In this document: positions 6,355-7,707 of the stretch, piece by piece
Numbering within the stretch: position 1 is the first letter of the stretch
Layout: every line of letters begins with the position of its first letter
Assembly (NCBI GenBank): GCA_021810815.1
Contig: JAJZHR010000102.1
Span: 1 to 7,707 of the forward strand
DNA: 7,707 nucleotides
Origin: Acidobacteriota bacterium
GTDB taxonomy: Bacteria; Acidobacteriota; Terriglobia; Terriglobales; Acidobacteriaceae
Direction: 5' to 3'
Translations under genes and position numbers: made by a program
Notes under the pieces: generated by a model
The model's database searches: none
What the model was told of the DNA's origin: nothing
The model's input: the letters and a program-made list of their open reading frames with translations, nothing else

Positions 6355-7476
6355 CATCAGGGCTTCCGAGATCGAGGCCCGGTATTGCTCCACGCGGAAG
6401 CGATCCAGGTAGCGCTGCCGGTTCATCGCTCCCATGCGCGCGCGCAACTCCGGGGACGCGAGCACATCCGCCAGAGCCTCCGCGAGCTGTCCAGCGTCCT
6501 GCGGAGCTACCAGCAATGCGCCGCCGTCCTCTCCCGTCACCTCAGGAATGCCTCTCCAGCGCGTAGCCACAATCGGCAGGCTGAAGCACATCGCCTCAAT
6601 CAGGACCACGCCGAAGCTTTCCGCAGCATAGTGGCTGGGGAAGCAGAAGACAGCCGCTCTGCGAAAGCTTTCCGCCTTTTCCCGCCCGCCCAGAACGCCG
6701 GGAAATGCTACCCGGCCACCGAGCCCGGATTCCTCGATCCGCTGCTCCACAGCTTGCCGGAACTCGGGCGATTCAAATGCTCCCATGCACTCCACGTCGA
6801 AGTCGGCGCCGCCCTGCAGCAACCTCGCGCAGGCCTCCAGCAGCACCATCAGGCCCTTCCCTTCGCAGAGGATGCCAGCGAACAGAATTCGCTGCCGCGC
6901 GGCAGCCCCAGCACCGGATGCCAACGGGCCGGACGTCAACAAGGCCGGGTCTGAAGCGCTGTCCGCAATGCCGCATGGAGCAATCGCAAGGCGACCCGCC
7001 CCCAGGAACTCGGCCTCTCCGCTGGTGGCGCGCGTCGTGAAGAGAGCAAGGTCGGGCTTCCTGTAGGCCATCCAGAACAGCAGCCGCAGCGGAACCGGCA
7101 GCCGAGGATAGATCTCCGCCAGGCCAGCCGCATGGAAGTGGAACGCGGTGCGGCGGAAGAGCAGCCTGGTGGGCACCAGCAGAACGACATCCCGCAGGAA
7201 CGGCACCATCTGCGGCCCTGCCGGCGGGTAATAGAGCACGGTCGCTCCGGTGCGCAACCGCGCAGACACGATCCCCAGCAGAACCCTCGCCAGCACCCAT
7301 AGCTTGCGCAGACCGAAGTTGCCGATCTCAGAGGTGGAGCGGGAGAAGTCCATCGGAACATGCACCAGTCGCATCCCCGGGTAGCTGCCGCGCAGGAAGG
7401 AGTCGATCATCAGCGATTGACCATTAACCGGCGGCGGTGTTTGGCCGACGACGACAACGCACACAGGTTTGCTCAT
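6346..7476 (-). CDS. GT4-type (GT-B fold) glycosyltransferase
   Basis: A 376-residue enzyme likely to transfer a sugar from a nucleotide-sugar donor to a growing surface polysaccharide or lipid-linked glycan at the inner membrane's cytoplasmic face. The N-terminal half starts MSKPVCVVVVGQTPPPVNGQ, the first Rossmann strand with a glycine/proline loop typical of this superfamily, and has hydrophobic segments near 75-110. The C-terminal half has RILFAGILCEGKGL (a conserved Gly and Lys of the donor-binding site), GRVAFPGVLGG, CFPSHYAAESFGVVLIEAM and GGALLV. E286 and E294 form the EX7E motif of retaining GT4 enzymes. The start at 7476 is chosen over an in-frame ATG 74 codons upstream because that extension overlaps the preceding gene's real frame and is Arg/Ala-rich nonsense. 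GGGGAG lies directly before the ATG, and the ATG overlaps the upstream gene's TGA (ATGA), implying translational coupling. Donor and acceptor sugars cannot be read from the sequence. Confidence 0.92.
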   Translation of the reverse strand: MSKPVCVVVVGQTPPPVNGQSLMIDSFLRGSYPGMRLVHVPMDFSRSTSEIGNFGLRKLWVLARVLLGIVSARLRTGATVLYYPPAGPQMVPFLRDVVLLVPTRLLFRRTAFHFHAAGLAEIYPRLPVPLRLLFWMAYRKPDLALFTTRATSGEAEFLGAGRLAIAPCGIADSASDPALLTSGPLASGAGAAARQRILFAGILCEGKGLMVLLEACARLLQGGADFDVECMGAFESPEFRQAVEQRIEESGLGGRVAFPGVLGGREKAESFRRAAVFCFPSHYAAESFGVVLIEAMCFSLPIVATRWRGIPEVTGEDGGALLVAPQDAGQLAEALADVLASPELRARMGAMNRQRYLDRFRVEQYRASISEALMSL

Positions 7477-7707
7477 GGCTCCCCTGCCGCAGGCACGCCG
7501 GCGAGCTGGGCGGGCTGGGACTCGCCGTAATAGCCTTCGGCGTGCCCCTGAAGCGCCTTCAGAGTGCCAGCGGCGCGCCAGATCAATTGCAGGCCGCGCA
7601 CGCTGTAGTGCGCTCCCAGAATGCCCAGCGGAAGCATCAGCGCGCCCGTCAACAGGCCGCCGACAGCCTTCGCCGCGCGCAGCAGCCGCGTCTTCCATCC
7701 TGCCTCC
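7473..7707 (-). CDS. C-terminal end of an upstream gene, possibly family 2 glycosyltransferase (5' part beyond window)
   Basis: The last 77 codons and TGA stop of a gene that begins beyond the right edge. The visible part includes WKTRLLRAAKAVGGLLTG, a hydrophobic stretch (GALMLPLGILGAHYSVRGLQ) that could lie on or in the membrane, then LIWRAAGTLKALQGHAEGYYGE and a disordered Pro/Ala-rich tail. This end resembles tails I associate with acidobacterial family 2 glycosyltransferases in exopolysaccharide loci, but no catalytic motif is in view, so the family is an inference from resemblance and from the coupled GT4 gene. The frame is secure: its stop overlaps the next gene's start by four bases. 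Confidence 0.65.
   Translation of the reverse strand, partial: EAGWKTRLLRAAKAVGGLLTGALMLPLGILGAHYSVRGLQLIWRAAGTLKALQGHAEGYYGESQPAQLAGVPAAGEP

Noticed and set aside
7477..7698. N-terminal extension of the glycosyltransferase to an upstream ATG
   Set aside because: The extension is Arg/Ala-rich, lies out of frame over the end of the upstream gene, and precedes the clear Rossmann start at MSKPVCVVVV.

Overview
All six genes in this window lie on the minus strand, so transcription runs from high to low coordinates. GC content is high in the genes and drops sharply in one intergenic stretch (about 5140-5275). The DnaE sequence, the SYLF lipoprotein-like secreted protein, a Gln-rich aromatic secreted protein and a MerR-like HTH of the 'WKEIA..LG.S.RTVQRWE...GLPVHR' type together suggest an acidobacterium (Acidobacteriota, probably Terriglobia/Acidobacteriaceae). 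That assignment rests on family resemblance recalled from memory, not on a search.

In transcription order: (1) 7473-7707 is the last 77 codons of a gene entering from the right edge, possibly an exopolysaccharide-type glycosyltransferase. (2) Its stop overlaps (ATGA) the start of a complete GT4-type glycosyltransferase (6346-7476) with the EX7E motif. These two form a translationally coupled pair, probably part of a surface polysaccharide locus. (3) After a 260-base gap comes a 250-residue regulator (5333-6085) with a DNA-binding HTH at the N-terminus and a degenerate receiver domain at the C-terminus. (4) A 448-base gene-free region (4885-5332), partly AT-rich with inverted repeats, separates it from (5) a two-gene unit: a secreted protein with a poly-Gln tract and an aromatic C-terminal domain (4255-4884), followed 18 bases later by a secreted SYLF-domain protein (3529-4236). 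(6) After a further 267 bases, which hold three tandem copies of a 12-base repeat, comes dnaE (1-3261), the replicative DNA polymerase III alpha subunit. It has 1087 codons present and its C-terminal end lies beyond the left edge.

The DnaE is complete for its catalytic and accessory motifs as far as it is visible. Its PHP domain keeps all nine metal-ligand positions, unlike E. coli DnaE. The rest looks like ordinary accessory chromosome: envelope/secreted proteins, a regulator and polysaccharide synthesis. I see no mobile element, tRNA, rRNA or CRISPR array. The least ordinary items are the HTH-pseudoreceiver protein and the poly-Gln/aromatic secreted protein paired with SYLF. I do not see convincing evidence for a wholly new multi-gene system.
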